NCBI GenBank assembly: GCA_023105745.1
Contig: JALGQZ010000006.1
Span: forward strand, 34,737,686-34,801,685
Length of the DNA: 64,000 nucleotides
Direction of reading: 5' to 3'
Origin: Austropuccinia psidii
Lineage: Eukaryota; Basidiomycota; Pucciniomycetes; Pucciniales; Sphaerophragmiaceae
Each line of letters begins with the position of its first letter. Positions within the stretch are counted from its first letter, which is position 1. This document shows positions 44,823 to 57,650 of the stretch, in pieces. The position numbers and the translations under genes were made by a program. Under the pieces are notes generated by a model. It was not told the DNA's origin. It did no database searches and saw only the letters and a list, made by a program, of their open reading frames with translations.

Positions 44823-46661
44823 TGTGAGCCTTAGAGGTAATTTCATATACCCAAAAGACCACAAATATAAAAAATAACATATTAATATAAATAAAATAAA
44901 TTTATTTATATTATTAAAAATAAAAATAAAAAATATAAATATAAAATTATATTAAAAATAAAAAATTAATTATAATTTAAAAATAAAATTACTTTAAATT
45001 TTGTAAATATAAAATTACATTTATACTTGAAAAATTTAAGTAAAAATGAAATTTTAACAAAATTGTGAAAAAATAAATAAATTTGGAAAAAAGTTAAATA
45101 AAATTTATTATAACTTTTTATCCAATAAATAAACATATAAATTTTATTTCACCATTGGATTCCTCATAAAAAATCAGGTGGGGTCACCTCTGAGTGAAAT
45201 TTTTGTAACTCAACTCTAAATAAGCTTAAATTAAGTTTTTAGTATTTTCAATACAAAAGTTGAAAATCCTCAAAACCTTAATTTAATTCACACCACATGT
45301 GGTGTTAACCATCAATTTTTGTGTTAAAATTGAGGTGTTGTGTTTAGTTTAGAAGTTATGAGGAATTAAAGTATTTTCAATTGAATTCAATTGAAATGTC
45401 AAAATGTGCGCGTGTATTACATAAGTGAACTTTGATTTACATATGAGGTGTCAATTATTACTGTATTGTACTGTACAATTGAATTGAATTACATGTGTAA
45501 ATTATAAGTATAATACATGATGAGGAATTAAAGGAAAAATAAATTGGAAAGATTAAATTTGGGGGGGAAAAGGAACTCCAGCTCTAAGGGGGAGCTAGAC
45601 CCCCAAAATCCTTGCTGACAGGCGTGGGATGTCAAAATTCACGCAAAAGTTCATCACTTTTGGCCTGGAATTGAGTTACAGGGTCTGTGGACTCAATTGA
45701 TGATGAGGTTTTGATACCAACTGGGGTAGTTTTAGCTGTTGCCAAGAAGGTAGAACTACCCTTAAGATAAAACAATCATAATAAAAACAGTTTTAACTGG
45801 TTTCTACGCCTCTGACACACATTCTGACGTGTTTTGAAGGCTCTAGGCCTGGTATTGCTATAGTAATGGCTGATTTAAGGGTCTAAAATGGCTAAAATTG
45901 GCTAAAAATGGCTTAAACCAGCCCTTTTTGGTCTAAACCAGGGTTCAATGATGCCATAATTGGCTTTTCTGTTGTCAGACTGTTTTTCACGACTGACAAG
46001 AGTAAATTTTACTTTTGGAGTAAGAGAATTGATGGCTATAAAAGAATGTCTTCTTTGCACCACTTTTCTCTTCATGTTAGAATCTTTTCCTTTTATTAAT
46101 TAGTTTAAAACTGTTAAACCAATCAATCAAAGATTCCAACCACCACTTTTAAATCATTTTAATCCTTTTAACCACGTGAAAAAATCATTATAATCATTGT
46201 TTGTAACTCTTATAATCATTTTTACCCCTGAACCACCCCAAAAGTGAATTAAAGCATCTTTCATCACTGTTAACTTTGTCACTTTGTTTCCAAATTCACT
46301 CTGGTCACTTTTGGGCGTGTTTTCTCTTTAATATTCTTTTTAAAGACTTTGTTCTTTAATTAATTGCTTGCAGTTCTTTGCTCAATTAATTCCAATTGAA
46401 ATTGCTCTTGAAGAAATTTCTTTTGTAGCCTTAAAATATCTCTTGTAGAGTATTTTTTGGATAAATTTTTATTGTTGGTAAAACAATAAATTTTTATAAT
46501 ATTATTGTTTTATACTAATAAAGTTATAAACAATAAATTTGGCGTGTTTTCTCTTAAAAATAATATTTCATACTATTTTTAATTGAATTTTACCTTATAC
46601 AAATTTTGAGGACAGGAAAAGTACTTGATTTTTAATCAAAGTTTCATATCCACACCTTACA
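44823..46661 (+). repeat. 5' LTR of element D (1839 bp)
   Basis: Starts TGTGAGCC, ends CACCTTACA. TATAAAAG at 46037-46044 is the likely promoter TATA box, placing the transcript start near 46070. There is an internal run of GGCTAAAA words near 45880-45915. The first 450 bp are strongly AT-rich. Confidence 0.95.
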
Positions 46662-46681
46662 TTTGGGGGCCCAGCCGTGAT
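46662..46681 (+). other. Putative primer binding site of element D
   Basis: TTTGGGGGCCCAGCCGTGAT after the LTR, the same block as A (TTTTGGGGGCCTGGCCGTG). tRNA not assigned. The leader 46682-47134 is AT-rich. An ATG-less open stretch (46886-47006), ended by TAA, could be a remnant of an upstream exon. Confidence 0.55.
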
Positions 46682-47134
46682 ATTTTACCTGTGACATATT
46701 TTTTTTACTCTTTTTAAATCTTTTTTCTTATATTGAAAAATTTAAAAACATATAAAAAATACTTATAATCCAAAAAAATCCTTAAAAAAATAATTTTTTT
46801 CATATTATAAGTGAGGCTTATATTTTTATTTCTTTTTTGAAATAACCTTTTTTTACTTAATTAATTGGCTTTTTCATTAATTTTAGTGTCTGACAACGTG
46901 GTAAGACAAGAAAACATTGAAACAGCCTCAACAGTAACCAGCATTATCCCTGCCAGTACTGTTAATTCTGATCATAATAGTACTGTTATTGTGACTCAAA
47001 ATAATTAACCTGAACCAATATCTTCTGAATTAATTAACTTGGATATAAGTAATACACTTCAGAAAGCCAAAAATTTGGCCAATAGTAAGTTTTTGACGTA
47101 AAAATACTATTTTAAGCCTTTTTTAACCATAATT

Positions 47135-50100
47135 ATGCCTTCAACCAGGTCAGGAGCCAGCTACAACCCCTCAAGCAGCTCCCAAAAAGGTAATAGACGT
47201 GATTATGGCAGAGGCCAACCAGGTACAGAAGGAAAAGGGTCAGTTGATGCCTTCCAAACAACTAAAATGGGTCATTCTGAAGCTGATAATACCATTTTAC
47301 CTTCAAAAAGAGCTGACACCGCCACAAGAAGCCTCAGTGGACATATACAAAGCCAGCCACAAAGCTTACAACAATGCACTGCAGTACAAGGAGTACCAGA
47401 TCCTGGCAGATCTGTGGAAAAACTGCATGAATTCTTACCTGACAGTAAGGAAATTCTTGGTCCATCCCAACACTTGCAAATTGCTCAATGGATGGCATCC
47501 ATTGATGGAGAAGAAAAACATGATGCTTTTGACACTAGAATGGAGGAAAAACAACCCTCCACCAGCCAAACCAGTGCCAAAAACAGCCCCAGTGGCCAGC
47601 AGCAGCAATTCCAACGTGAAAAAGCAGCCACAAACTCCAAACAAGGGCAAAGGGAAGGCACCAGCCCCAAAACCTTACAGCCAGGGCTACAGAATCCCAA
47701 AGATTCAGCAGGATGCCATGGAAAATGTATTTCAGATGGCCAGAACCATGATGGAATTACAGAAGAAGGAGGAAGCCAGATTAAGGTTCCAGAAATGATT
47801 TCTGACATATTTGATTCCATCCCAGAGTTGTATAATGCTATAAATGACGTGAAAAAACATCTTTCTGATAAAAATGACACCATTTGTAACAACATTAAAA
47901 CAAACAACCTGAGTCTGTGCCAAATTAATGAAACACTTATGTGTTTTGAAAAAGTTTTGAGAACAATTAAAAATTCCAATAATGATAATTCTTCTAACAA
48001 TAAAATAAATGAACAATATGCCATTATTAAAGAATTAACAGATAAATATTCTAAATTCAATATTGATGACATAATTGAAACAAGAATTAAACAAGCCATA
48101 AATATTAGCAAGACAGATAACAAGAAAGTCCTTGATGACATTTCAAATTCATTTACTGAAGTAAAGACATATACCATTGCCTTGAAAAAGTGTTTTGATG
48201 CTTCACAAGAAGAAGTATCAAAATTATCAATGAAATTGAATCAAGTCACTGCTGATAATACAAGACAGACAGAGTTATGGCAAGAACTTACACATAAAGA
48301 AGACATGTATAAAATTGAAGTAATAAATTTAATACAAAGCTTCCAACATGAATACAGAAATTCCCAAAGGTGTAGCAACAGTAAAATGAATGACATTGAA
48401 CAATTACTGAACACCTTACCAAGAATGTCTACACCTCTAAATCAAAATGAGGGCACAAGAATTTCAAATCCACAAGTATTGGATCCTGATAATTCACAAT
48501 TAAAAAATGAATTATCCACTTCTTTTCATAACTTGGAACCATCAATGGGCCAAGCACTCTTGAAAGAAGTTCCAAAACTTAAAGAATGGCCTCACTTCAG
48601 TGGTGAAGGAGAGTATGACCATATGGAATTCATTAGAGGTATTGACATGATCAAAGAGGATTTTGAATTACCAGACAGATTGGTAACAGCCAGGTTTAAC
48701 ACCTTGTTTACCAGATCAGCTCACAGATGGTACATCAAAATAAGACAAGCACATGGACACCAGAGTTGGACTTGGTGGAAAACCCAAATCATCAACAAAT
48801 GGGCAAATGATGCTTGGAGGTTTAAAGTTGAAACAGCCTTTGAATCTGCCAAATTTAATGCTGATAAAGACAAAGCTTTACCATGGTTTTGCCAACAAAA
48901 GGACAGATTAACAGCATTATATCCTGACATGTCAGAATTTATGATCCATAGAAAAATTCTGAGACAATGTGGAGGTGACTTAGAGCATGCTGTCAAAAGC
49001 AGGACTACTGAACAATCTTCAGCAGAGGATATTATCAATATACTAGAAGAAGTAACCACCAGAACCAAAATTGGTTCTAGTAGGGTGAATCTTAAAACAA
49101 GGTTTAATACACCTTGGAAAGATTCTGTGGACAAAAACCCCAAAGAAAATTCTAGTAATATTAAATATAAATCTGCAGATACAGTCAGAAAATGCCATAT
49201 TTGCCAAAGCACCACCCATTTAGCCAATACATGTCCAAAAAGGGGGAAAATCAATGAAATTGACATTGAAAAAGAACCAGATGTTGAAAAAGAAGACATA
49301 ATTGAAGACAATTCAGATGATAAGTCATCCATATTCTCTGAATCTTCAAAAGATATAGAAAATATCAATGCCACTTTTGACATCATGGAATCTTATTCCC
49401 ACTTACCACAATTGAGCAATGGTCAAGTTGATTTATCAAAAGTTCAAGATGCACAACTTATGAAGACAAAACCAAACAGAGGAAAAGGTTATACAGCTGG
49501 TAACTCCTGTATAACAGAAGTGGTGATTGACAACAAACCCACCAAACTTTTGCTTGACCCAGGAGCCTTCCACTCTTGTGTTGGAAAATCTTTTCTTAAG
49601 ACTTGTGTACCAAATTTTGAAGACCAATTGTTACCAATTGATGGTATAAAATTCAACAGTGCAAGTAACCCAATGAAAGCATTAGGAATCTTTGAGACCA
49701 ATGTCATATTCCCACACATAAATGGGAATTTAAGGATCACAGTTGAATTTGTTGTTATGGAAAATTGCTCTAGTACCCATTTTATATTGGGAAATGACTA
49801 TTTAATCATGTATGGGATAGATTTACATAATAACAAAGACAGATACTTTACAATTGGAGACAATAAGCGCCAGAAATTTGCCTTTTTACCCTTTAAAAGA
49901 CAAATTACAGTAAACAAAGTATCACCAGTCAACTTAGAGTTAGAGAAATTCAAGTCTGAACAGTTGAATGAGGCTGAAATAAGCCTTCATCTGACTGATA
50001 AGCAAGAAAATGAACTTTCTTCCCTTTTGTATGACCACAGAGGAGCATTTGCTACAGACAAAGAACCCCTGGGAGCAATTATTGGTCATGAAGTTGACAT

Positions 50101-53059
50101 CATTCTTAACATTGAGAGACCTTATCCACCACTCTTAAGAAGACCTGCTTATCCAGCAAGTCCAAAATCAAGAGAAGCTCTAGAAATTCATATCAAAGAA
50201 CTTCTAGACCTTGGTGTAATAAGAAAAGTAGGCCACAATGAGGAAGTAGAAATAACTACACCAGTCATAGTGGGGTGGCATAATGGAAAATCCAGAATGG
50301 TTGGGGACTTTAGAGCTCTGAACACTTACACTGTTCCAGACAGATACCCAATACCAAAAATCCAAATTGCCCTTACTCGAATATCTCAAGCAGTGTATAT
50401 AACCACTATGGATGCCCTTAAAGGATTCCATCAAAATGTAGTAACACCAAGAGCAAGAAAATACTTGAGAATTCTTGTTCATTGTGGAGTGTATGAATAC
50501 TTAAGGATGCCCTTTGGTATCAAAAATGCACCTTCACACTTCCAAAGAATGATGAATGAAATCTTCCCTGAAGAACTCTCAGAGGGATGGTTAATCATTT
50601 ACATTGATGACATTATTATCTGTTCAAAGACTTGGGAGGAGCACATGTACAGATTATCAAGAGTTTTGACAAAAATCCAATCAGTAAACATGAAAATCTC
50701 CTTGAAGAAATGTCATTTTGGATTTAAAGAACTTAAGGCACTAGGACATGTTGTATCTGGTTTGTCCCTTGGAATTGATAAAAACAAAGTTGCAGCAGTA
50801 TTGTTAAAACCCATGCCTCAGAATAAGAAGGAAATTCAGTCATTCTTAGGTTTTGCAGGATATTACAGGCAACACATTAAAGACTTTGCATCCATAGCAA
50901 GACCACTTTATAAGTTGTGTGACAAAGACACAGTATTTGAGATGACTGTTGACAGAGTCAAAGCTTTTGAGTCTCTAAGAGAAGCATTGACCACTGCTCC
51001 ACTCTTACTGATGCCAGACTTTAAATTGCCTTTCAAACTGTATATTGATGCATCAGGGGATGGACTAGGTGCTGCACTTCACCAAGTTCAGCTCATAAAT
51101 GACAAACCTGTAGAAGGACCAATATGTTTCATATCCAGGCAAATCAAACCAACTGAAGCCAGATATGGAGCAAGTCAAATGGAATGTCTATGCCTTGTCT
51201 GGGCCTTAGAGAAATTGAACTATTTCTTAGAGGGATGTGTTTTTGAAGTAATAACAGATTGTACAGCTGTGAAATCACTTTTGAACATGAAAACACCTAA
51301 CAGACACATGCTCAGATGGCAAATAGCCATACAAGAATACAGAGGCAATATGACTATTGTTCATAAGGATGGGAATATTCATAAGAATGCAGATGGACTA
51401 AGCAGATGGCCATTACCAAATAACATTGATAATCCTGCTTATGTTCCAGAAGAAGCTTCAACACAAATTCCAATAGAAGGAATAAGTGTTACAGACTTGA
51501 ACACCACCTTCTTTGAAGAAGTCAGAAATAGTTACACTCAAGATAAGAATTGTAGCATCTTATGCCAATTACTTAACAAAGACTGTAAAGATAACTCTCT
51601 AATACATGCCTTGGATGAAGTATGGAGAAAATCTTATAATGAAGGGAGATTTCACCTACTGGATGGTATAATTTACCACAGAACCAAGCACACATGTGTC
51701 ATGACAGTTGTAGACAGGTCATTAATCAATCTTGTACTGAAAGAATGCCATGATAGTCCCTTTTCAGGACATCTTTCTGAGGACAGAACAAGAGAGAAAG
51801 TAAAGACCTGCATATGGTGGCCAATGTGGCAAAAAGATGTTGCAGAATATTGCAAAACCTGTGACATATGCCAAAAGGCAAATAAATCCACTGGCAAAAG
51901 ACTTGGAAATATGATGAAAATCCAAGAACCAAACAGACCTTGGGAAATTGTCCATATGGATTGGGTAACTGGCCTACCACCAGGAGGTGACAGGAGCTAT
52001 AATGCTTGCCTAGTAATTGTGGACAGATTCAGTAAAACTCCAATCTTTTTACCATGTCACAAAGATGATACAGCCATGGATACAGCTCTTCTGATATGGA
52101 ATAGAGTAGTGTCATGGACTGGGATATTTACAAATATCATCAGTGATAGAGATCCCAAATTCACTTCAGCTCTATGGACAAATCTTCACCAATTATTTGG
52201 CACAAAACTGTCTTTCTCTACAGCCTACCACCCACAAACTGATGGTCTGGCTGAAAGAATGATCCAAACCTTAGAGGACATGGTGAGAAGATTTTGTGCA
52301 TATGGCCTTGAATTCAAAGATTGTGATGGATTTACCCATGATTGGTGTACTCTGTTACCAGCACTGGAATTAGCATATAAAACATCAATCCATTCCAGTA
52401 CCAATCAGACTCCTGCTATTCTAGAAAAAGGATGGAACCCCAAGTTACCCCAAGATTCCTTGAGGAAAGACTTAATTGAAATACATCCCACAGCTGCTAG
52501 CTTCAAAGGAATGCTAGACAAAGCTAGAAAGCATGCAATGAGATGCATGGAGGACTCTTTTGCATATGCTAAAGACAAATGGGATAAATCTCATGCAACT
52601 CCAGATTTCAAAGTGGGGGACCTAGTTCTTGTATCCACCACTAACTTCAATAACATCAAAGGATGTAAAAAGCTAAAAGACTCCTTTTCAGGACCTTTTG
52701 TGATTAAGGCCCTCCATGGAGAAAATGCTGTTGAAGTAGAGTTATCTGAAGAACTTAGCAATAAGCACCCTACATTTCCAGTAAGCTTGATAAAGCCATA
52801 CAAATCTAGTGATGCTGAGAAATTTCCCTTGAGGAATAAGATTCCCCAAGTTATACCTCCTATTGAGACATCTGGTACTAAGAAAATAACCAAAGTTCTT
52901 AAAGAAAGGAAATTAAGAACCAAGAAAGTAAGGGAATACCTTGTTAGGTACAGTGACCCAACTTGTGAAGATGAATGGTTAGAAGAGAAAGATATACCAG
53001 AAGCCACCAAACTCCTGAGGAGATTCAGACACACTAGAAACACCAATATTACAAAGTAA
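47135..53059 (+). CDS. Gag-Pol polyprotein of element D (1974 aa, one frame)
   Basis: ATG at 47135. Residues 1-220 overlap ORF1 in another frame. Residues 230-450 are a coiled-coil-rich Gag N-part. The Gag core is at about 478-640 ([26 protein letters not shown]). The zinc knuckle is [14 protein letters not shown] near 686, and the protease motif LLLDPGAF at about 806 has Pro in place of Ser/Thr. RT has YIDDIII near 1156. RNase H runs from [12 protein letters not shown] at about 1303 to [10 protein letters not shown]. Integrase has HHCC zinc binding ([15 protein letters not shown], about 1540-1590), catalytic Asp in HMDWVTG (about 1609) and ISDRDPKF (about 1670), Glu in GLAERMIQ (about 1705), and a GPF segment (about 1855). 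A chromodomain-like end, YLVRYSDP...EDEWLEE, lies at about 1935-1960. There are no stops. How Gag is made in excess without a frameshift or stop is unclear. Confidence 0.95.
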   Translation: MPSTRSGASYNPSSSSQKGNRRDYGRGQPGTEGKGSVDAFQTTKMGHSEADNTILPSKRADTATRSLSGHIQSQPQSLQQCTAVQGVPDPGRSVEKLHEFLPDSKEILGPSQHLQIAQWMASIDGEEKHDAFDTRMEEKQPSTSQTSAKNSPSGQQQQFQREKAATNSKQGQREGTSPKTLQPGLQNPKDSAGCHGKCISDGQNHDGITEEGGSQIKVPEMISDIFDSIPELYNAINDVKKHLSDKNDTICNNIKTNNLSLCQINETLMCFEKVLRTIKNSNNDNSSNNKINEQYAIIKELTDKYSKFNIDDIIETRIKQAINISKTDNKKVLDDISNSFTEVKTYTIALKKCFDASQEEVSKLSMKLNQVTADNTRQTELWQELTHKEDMYKIEVINLIQSFQHEYRNSQRCSNSKMNDIEQLLNTLPRMSTPLNQNEGTRISNPQVLDPDNSQLKNELSTSFHNLEPSMGQALLKEVPKLKEWPHFSGEGEYDHMEFIRGIDMIKEDFELPDRLVTARFNTLFTRSAHRWYIKIRQAHGHQSWTWWKTQIINKWANDAWRFKVETAFESAKFNADKDKALPWFCQQKDRLTALYPDMSEFMIHRKILRQCGGDLEHAVKSRTTEQSSAEDIINILEEVTTRTKIGSSRVNLKTRFNTPWKDSVDKNPKENSSNIKYKSADTVRKCHICQSTTHLANTCPKRGKINEIDIEKEPDVEKEDIIEDNSDDKSSIFSESSKDIENINATFDIMESYSHLPQLSNGQVDLSKVQDAQLMKTKPNRGKGYTAGNSCITEVVIDNKPTKLLLDPGAFHSCVGKSFLKTCVPNFEDQLLPIDGIKFNSASNPMKALGIFETNVIFPHINGNLRITVEFVVMENCSSTHFILGNDYLIMYGIDLHNNKDRYFTIGDNKRQKFAFLPFKRQITVNKVSPVNLELEKFKSEQLNEAEISLHLTDKQENELSSLLYDHRGAFATDKEPLGAIIGHEVDIILNIERPYPPLLRRPAYPASPKSREALEIHIKELLDLGVIRKVGHNEEVEITTPVIVGWHNGKSRMVGDFRALNTYTVPDRYPIPKIQIALTRISQAVYITTMDALKGFHQNVVTPRARKYLRILVHCGVYEYLRMPFGIKNAPSHFQRMMNEIFPEELSEGWLIIYIDDIIICSKTWEEHMYRLSRVLTKIQSVNMKISLKKCHFGFKELKALGHVVSGLSLGIDKNKVAAVLLKPMPQNKKEIQSFLGFAGYYRQHIKDFASIARPLYKLCDKDTVFEMTVDRVKAFESLREALTTAPLLLMPDFKLPFKLYIDASGDGLGAALHQVQLINDKPVEGPICFISRQIKPTEARYGASQMECLCLVWALEKLNYFLEGCVFEVITDCTAVKSLLNMKTPNRHMLRWQIAIQEYRGNMTIVHKDGNIHKNADGLSRWPLPNNIDNPAYVPEEASTQIPIEGISVTDLNTTFFEEVRNSYTQDKNCSILCQLLNKDCKDNSLIHALDEVWRKSYNEGRFHLLDGIIYHRTKHTCVMTVVDRSLINLVLKECHDSPFSGHLSEDRTREKVKTCIWWPMWQKDVAEYCKTCDICQKANKSTGKRLGNMMKIQEPNRPWEIVHMDWVTGLPPGGDRSYNACLVIVDRFSKTPIFLPCHKDDTAMDTALLIWNRVVSWTGIFTNIISDRDPKFTSALWTNLHQLFGTKLSFSTAYHPQTDGLAERMIQTLEDMVRRFCAYGLEFKDCDGFTHDWCTLLPALELAYKTSIHSSTNQTPAILEKGWNPKLPQDSLRKDLIEIHPTAASFKGMLDKARKHAMRCMEDSFAYAKDKWDKSHATPDFKVGDLVLVSTTNFNNIKGCKKLKDSFSGPFVIKALHGENAVEVELSEELSNKHPTFPVSLIKPYKSSDAEKFPLRNKIPQVIPPIETSGTKKITKVLKERKLRTKKVREYLVRYSDPTCEDEWLEEKDIPEATKLLRRFRHTRNTNITK
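47149..47798 (+). CDS. Overprinted ORF1 of element D (about 200 aa)
   Basis: Frame 0 is open from 47133 to TGA at 47796-47798. The first ATG is 47205, or entry is by splicing from the leader: GTAAGT at 47085 and the acceptor TTCAACCAG at 47148. It holds the helical block [38 protein letters not shown], a basic Pro/Lys linker ([14 protein letters not shown]..., [11 protein letters not shown]) and a helical tail ([20 protein letters not shown]). Element A has the same ORF in the same relative frame (+1 to gag-pol), so it is probably a real protein and not a shadow. Function unknown. The basic linker suggests nucleic acid binding. Confidence 0.6.
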
Positions 53060-53064
53060 TATTC

Positions 53065-53082
53065 TTTTTTAGGGGGAGGGAA
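53065..53082 (+). other. Polypurine tract of element D
   Basis: TTTTTTAGGGGGAGGGAA immediately before the 3' LTR. This is the plus-strand primer site. Confidence 0.8.
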
Positions 53083-54921
53083 TGTGAGCCTTAGAGGTAA
53101 TTTCATATACCCAAAAGACCACAAATATAAAAAATAACATATTAATATAAATAAAATAAATTTATTTATATTATTAAAAATAAAAATAAAAAATATAAAT
53201 ATAAAATTATATTAAAAATAAAAAATTAATTATAATTTAAAAATAAAATTACTTTAAATTTTGTAAATATAAAATTACATTTATACTTGAAAAATTTAAG
53301 TAAAAATGAAATTTTAACAAAATTGTGAAAAAATAAATAAATTTGGAAAAAAGTTAAATAAAATTTATTATAACTTTTTATCCAATAAATAAACATATAA
53401 ATTTTATTTCACCATTGGATTCCTCATAAAAAATCAGGTGGGGTCACCTCTGAGTGAAATTTTTGTAACTCAACTCTAAATAAGCTTAAATTAAGTTTTT
53501 AGTATTTTCAATACAAAAGTTGAAAATCCTCAAAACCTTAATTTAATTCACACCACATGTGGTGTTAACCATCAATTTTTGTGTTAAAATTGAGGTGTTG
53601 TGTTTAGTTTAGAAGTTATGAGGAATTAAAGTATTTTCAATTGAATTCAATTGAAATGTCAAAATGTGCGCGTGTATTACATAAGTGAACTTTGATTTAC
53701 ATATGAGGTGTCAATTATTACTGTATTGTACTGTACAATTGAATTGAATTACATGTGTAAATTATAAGTATAATACATGATGAGGAATTAAAGGAAAAAT
53801 AAATTGGAAAGATTAAATTTGGGGGGGAAAAGGAACTCCAGCTCTAAGGGGGAGCTAGACCCCCAAAATCCTTGCTGACAGGCGTGGGATGTCAAAATTC
53901 ACGCAAAAGTTCATCACTTTTGGCCTGGAATTGAGTTACAGGGTCTGTGGACTCAATTGATGATGAGGTTTTGATACCAACTGGGGTAGTTTTAGCTGTT
54001 GCCAAGAAGGTAAAACTACCCTTAAGATAAAACAATCATAATAAAAACAGTTTTAACTGGTTTCTACGCCTCTGACACACATTCTGACGTGTTTTGAAGG
54101 CTCTAGGCCTGGTATTGCTATAGTAATGGCTGATTTAAGGGTCTAAAATGGCTAAAATTGGCTAAAAATGGCTTAAACCAGCCCTTTTTGGTCTAAACCA
54201 GGGTTCAATGATGCCATAATTGGCTTTTCTGTTGTCAGACTGTTTTTCACGACTGACAAGAGTAAATTTTACTTTTGGAGTAAGAGAATTGATGGCTATA
54301 AAAGAATGTCTTCTTTGCCCCACTTTTCTCTTCATGTTAGAATCTTTTCCTTTTATTAATTAGTTTAAAACTGTTAAACCAATCAATCAAAGATTCCAAC
54401 CACCACTTTTAAATCATTTTAATCCTTTTAACCACGTGAAAAAATCATTATAATCATTGTTTGTAACTCTTATAATCATTTTTACCCCTGAACCACCCCA
54501 AAAGTGAATTAAAGCATCTTTCATCACTGTTAACTTTGTCACTTTGTTTCCAAATTCACTCTGGTCACTTTTGGGCGTGTTTTCTCTTTAATATTCTTTT
54601 TAAAGACTTTGTTCTTTAATTAATTGCTTGCAGTTCTTTGCTCAATTAATTCCAATTGAAATTGCTCTTGAAGAAATTTCTTTTGTAGCCTTAAAATATC
54701 TCTTGTAGAGTATTTTTTGGATAAATTTTTATTGTTGGTAAAACAATAAATTTTTATAATATTATTGTTTTATACTAATAAAGTTATAAACAATAAATTT
54801 GGCGTGTTTTCTCTTAAAAATAATATTTCATACTATTTTTAATTGAATTTTACCTTATACAAATTTTGAGGACAGGAAAAGTACTTGATTTTTAATCAAA
54901 GTTTCATATCCACACCTTACA
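53083..54921 (+). repeat. 3' LTR of element D (1839 bp)
   Basis: Direct repeat of 44823-46661 with two differences by eye, followed by CTACC (54922-54926). Confidence 0.95.
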
Positions 54922-54926
54922 CTACC

Positions 54927-56883
54927 TACTATAGTAGAGACTGATGCTTCTGATTATGCATTGGGCGCCGTACTGAGTCAGGTGAATGACTCTGGAAAGC
55001 ATCCCATTGCATTTGATAGTCGCAAGCTCTTACCAGCTGAACTCAACTATGAAATTCATGACAAGGAACTCCTTGGCATAGTTTGGGCTCTCAAGCGCTG
55101 GAGGGCATTTCTTCTTTCTCTTTCCAATCCTTTTGAGGTCTTGACAGACCACTCTTCCTTGCAGTTTTTCATGTCTTCCAAAGTTCTTACTCGTCGTCAG
55201 GCCCGTTGGGCTGAATTTCTCTCAGAATTTCATTTCACTATCACTTACCGCCCAGGCAGGCTGGCCACTTTGCCGGATGCCTTGTCACGTCGGGACGACG
55301 TGTATCCAGAGAGGGGGGTGGACTTCATCAGCAAGAATCCTCACAATTTTCATCAAATACTTAAGCAAGATGGAATTCAAGAGTCAAGATTCTTCTCAAT
55401 CAAAGTGGAAATTTTCTCAGATTTAGTTGACAAGATTCAAGAAGAAGTATGGCAAGACAAAGACTATAAAGAAATACTCAAGCAACTAGCAAGAGGTGAA
55501 TCAGTTCCAGATTATTCTCTTGAACCTCAAGCCAAGTTATTATTATTCAAAGATAGAGTGGTAATCCCAAGCAATGAAGAACTTCAACTCAATATTCTTC
55601 AAAAGCGTCATGACTCACCATTGGCTGGCCATCCTGGCCAGGAGAAGACCCTCAAGCTCATCAAGAGGGATTTTTATTGGGCTGGCATGAATCAATTCAT
55701 CAAGGACTATGTGTCCTCATGTCAGCAATGTTCAAGAAACAAGAACATTCATCACAAGAAGTTTGGATTACTCAAGCCTCTTTCAATTCCATCTGGTCCT
55801 TGGAATTCATTATCAATGGACTTTATCACTCAATTGCCACTATCCAACAACTTTGATTCAATTTTAGCAGTTGTGGACAGATTCTCAAAAATGGCAATCT
55901 TCATTCCAACTTATGGCACAATCACTGCTCTGGATTTAGCTCAAATATTCATTAGCCATGTATTTTCCAAGCATGGACTCCCAGTCAGTATTGTCAGTGA
56001 TAGAGGATCCTTATTTGTTTCATCATTCTGGACTCAATTGTGTCAGCAGCTCAAGATATCAAGAGATCTTTCAACTGCCTTTCACCATGAAACAGATGGA
56101 CAGACAGAGAGGGTAAATCAGATACTAGAACAGTACCTTTGGATGTATGTCAGCTATCATCAAGATGACTGGTACACCTGGCTCCCTCTGGCTGAATTTG
56201 CCTATAATAATGCAGAACATTCATCAACCAAGCAATCACCTTTTTTCACCATTTATGGAAGAAATCCCAGCTTTGACTCAATCCATATTTCTCAAGACTC
56301 ACCTGCTGGAAAGTTATCAACAAAACTCCAATCAGTACAGAAAGTTGTCAAAGGGGAATTAGAGTCAGCAATAAGGAGATTCAAGAAGTATTCAGATAGA
56401 AATAGGGCAATTCCACCTGATTTCCAACCTGGGGACAAAGTATGGCTAGCTTCCAAGAACATCAAGACAACAAGACCCACCAAGAAATTATCAGAAAGAT
56501 GGTTGGGACCCTTTGAAGTTCTTAAGAAGATTGGCAGCCATGCATATCACCTCAAGTTGCCTCAGCAATGGAAGACAGTTCACCCTGTATTCCATGTGTC
56601 CTTATTAGAACCAGTCAAGCATTCAACTATCCCAAATCGGCATCAATTGCCGCCACCACCAGTTTTAGTGGAAGAGCAAGAAGAATGGGAAGTGGCTCAG
56701 GTTCTGGACTCAAAACTCAAGAGAGGTAAATTATGGTATCTTGTAGAGTGGAAAGGATTCAGTGAAGACCCAGAAAGAACCACTTGGGAACCATCTTCCA
56801 ACCTTACCAACTCACCAGACCTTGTCAAGGATTTCCATTCATTGTATCCAGACAAGCCTGGTCCAAATACCTCAAGAGTTTGA
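54927..56883 (+). pseudogene. Pol of element C, 3' part (RNase H, integrase, chromodomain)
   Basis: Continues pol from the D insertion: RNase H catalytic Asp in IVETDASDYALGAVLSQ, then LLGIVWALKRWRAF and LTDHSSLQFF. Integrase has zinc binding (KRHDSPLAGH...CQQC, 55605-55735), catalytic Asp in LSMDFITQLP (about 55816), IVSDRGSLF (about 55995) and the Glu helix QTERVNQILEQYL (about 56105), then LGPFEVLKKIG (GPY/F). A canonical chromodomain, YLVEWKGFSEDPERTTWEP, sits near residue 590 of this block; it targets integration to chromatin. It ends TGA at 56881. Intact in itself, disabled only by the insertion. Confidence 0.93.
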
Positions 56884-57650
56884 TTTATGGTGCTTGGTGG
56901 GGAGAAGAAGTTATGAAAGTAAGTTCCTCTCCTGGCATGCACCTTTAAGGGGGTATTCTACCCATATGTTGTTGTAAGCATCACCTTGGCCACCTTGTGA
57001 GCACTTGTCATTTCTTTGGACAGGTTCAGGAAGCATACAACATCAATACCCTCCATTTGGACCTTATCAAGATATGGCCCAATGTTTTCTTTATTTATTT
57101 TTCATTTCTTTCTTTATTATCATTTCATTTTACGCCAATCATCATAATTCAAGACATTCATTTACTTCAAGTCATTACGGCAATTCTTTTCATAAGTCAT
57201 TTATGGCAATTCAACTCAGAAGTCATTTATGGCAAGTTATTTCAAGTTTATGGTGCTTGGTGGGGAGTGGAAGTTATGAAAGTAAGTTCCATCTCCTGGT
57301 ATGCATCCCTGAGGGTTCTACTTCTTGTAAAACATTACCTTGGCCACTCTGTGAGCATCAAAATGCTTGGTTTTCATTTTTTCAGACTTATTGGCCAAAA
57401 TCAAGCAACTCACCACAAGAAGGACCAACCATCAGGATTTTTCTTTATTTTCTTTCTTTACTCTCATTTTCTCTTATTCTTTTATTTTTCTTTCTTTCTT
57501 TACTTGTATAATTTTCTTTCTTTTATTTCTTTAAAGCAGCAGCATCCCCTCCCCAAATCATGTATTGGGAGGTTCCATTATTTTTTCATTTTTTAGTATT
57601 TATAAGAGTGGGGATAGAAGGCAAGCCAAACACAAACAAGGAAAAGGAAA
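56884..57650 (+). other. 3' non-coding part of element C with a ~120-bp direct duplication
   Basis: TTTATGGTGCTTGGTGGGGA starts both 56885 and 57248. The two ~120-bp blocks agree at most positions (GTTATGAAAGTAAGTTCC, CTTGGCCAC, TGTGAGCA) and both contain GTAAGT and a downstream CAG. No gene seen; the remainder is T/C-rich. Confidence 0.65.

Larger units (their letters stand above)
44823..54921 (+). mobile_element. Ty3/gypsy element D (10,099 bp), complete and recent
   Basis: Identical-length 1839-bp LTRs (44823-46661 and 53083-54921) differ by eye at two positions (near 45749 and 46056). They start TGTGAGCC and end CACCTTACA. A 5-bp duplication, CTACC, is present. It has a single uninterrupted gag-pol frame of 1974 codons, a polypurine tract and a priming-site-like block. 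Nothing obvious prevents expression, so this is a candidate active element. The one oddity is the protease motif DPGA. Confidence 0.95.

Noticed and set aside
47485..48177. 230-codon minus-strand ORF inside element D
   Set aside because: Lies antisense to the gag-pol frame with no start context or homologue; a frame shadow.
57005..57596. 168- and 199-codon ORFs with hydrophobic runs
   Set aside because: T/C-rich low-complexity sequence in the 3' region of element C; Phe/Ser/Leu composition bias, no conserved start.
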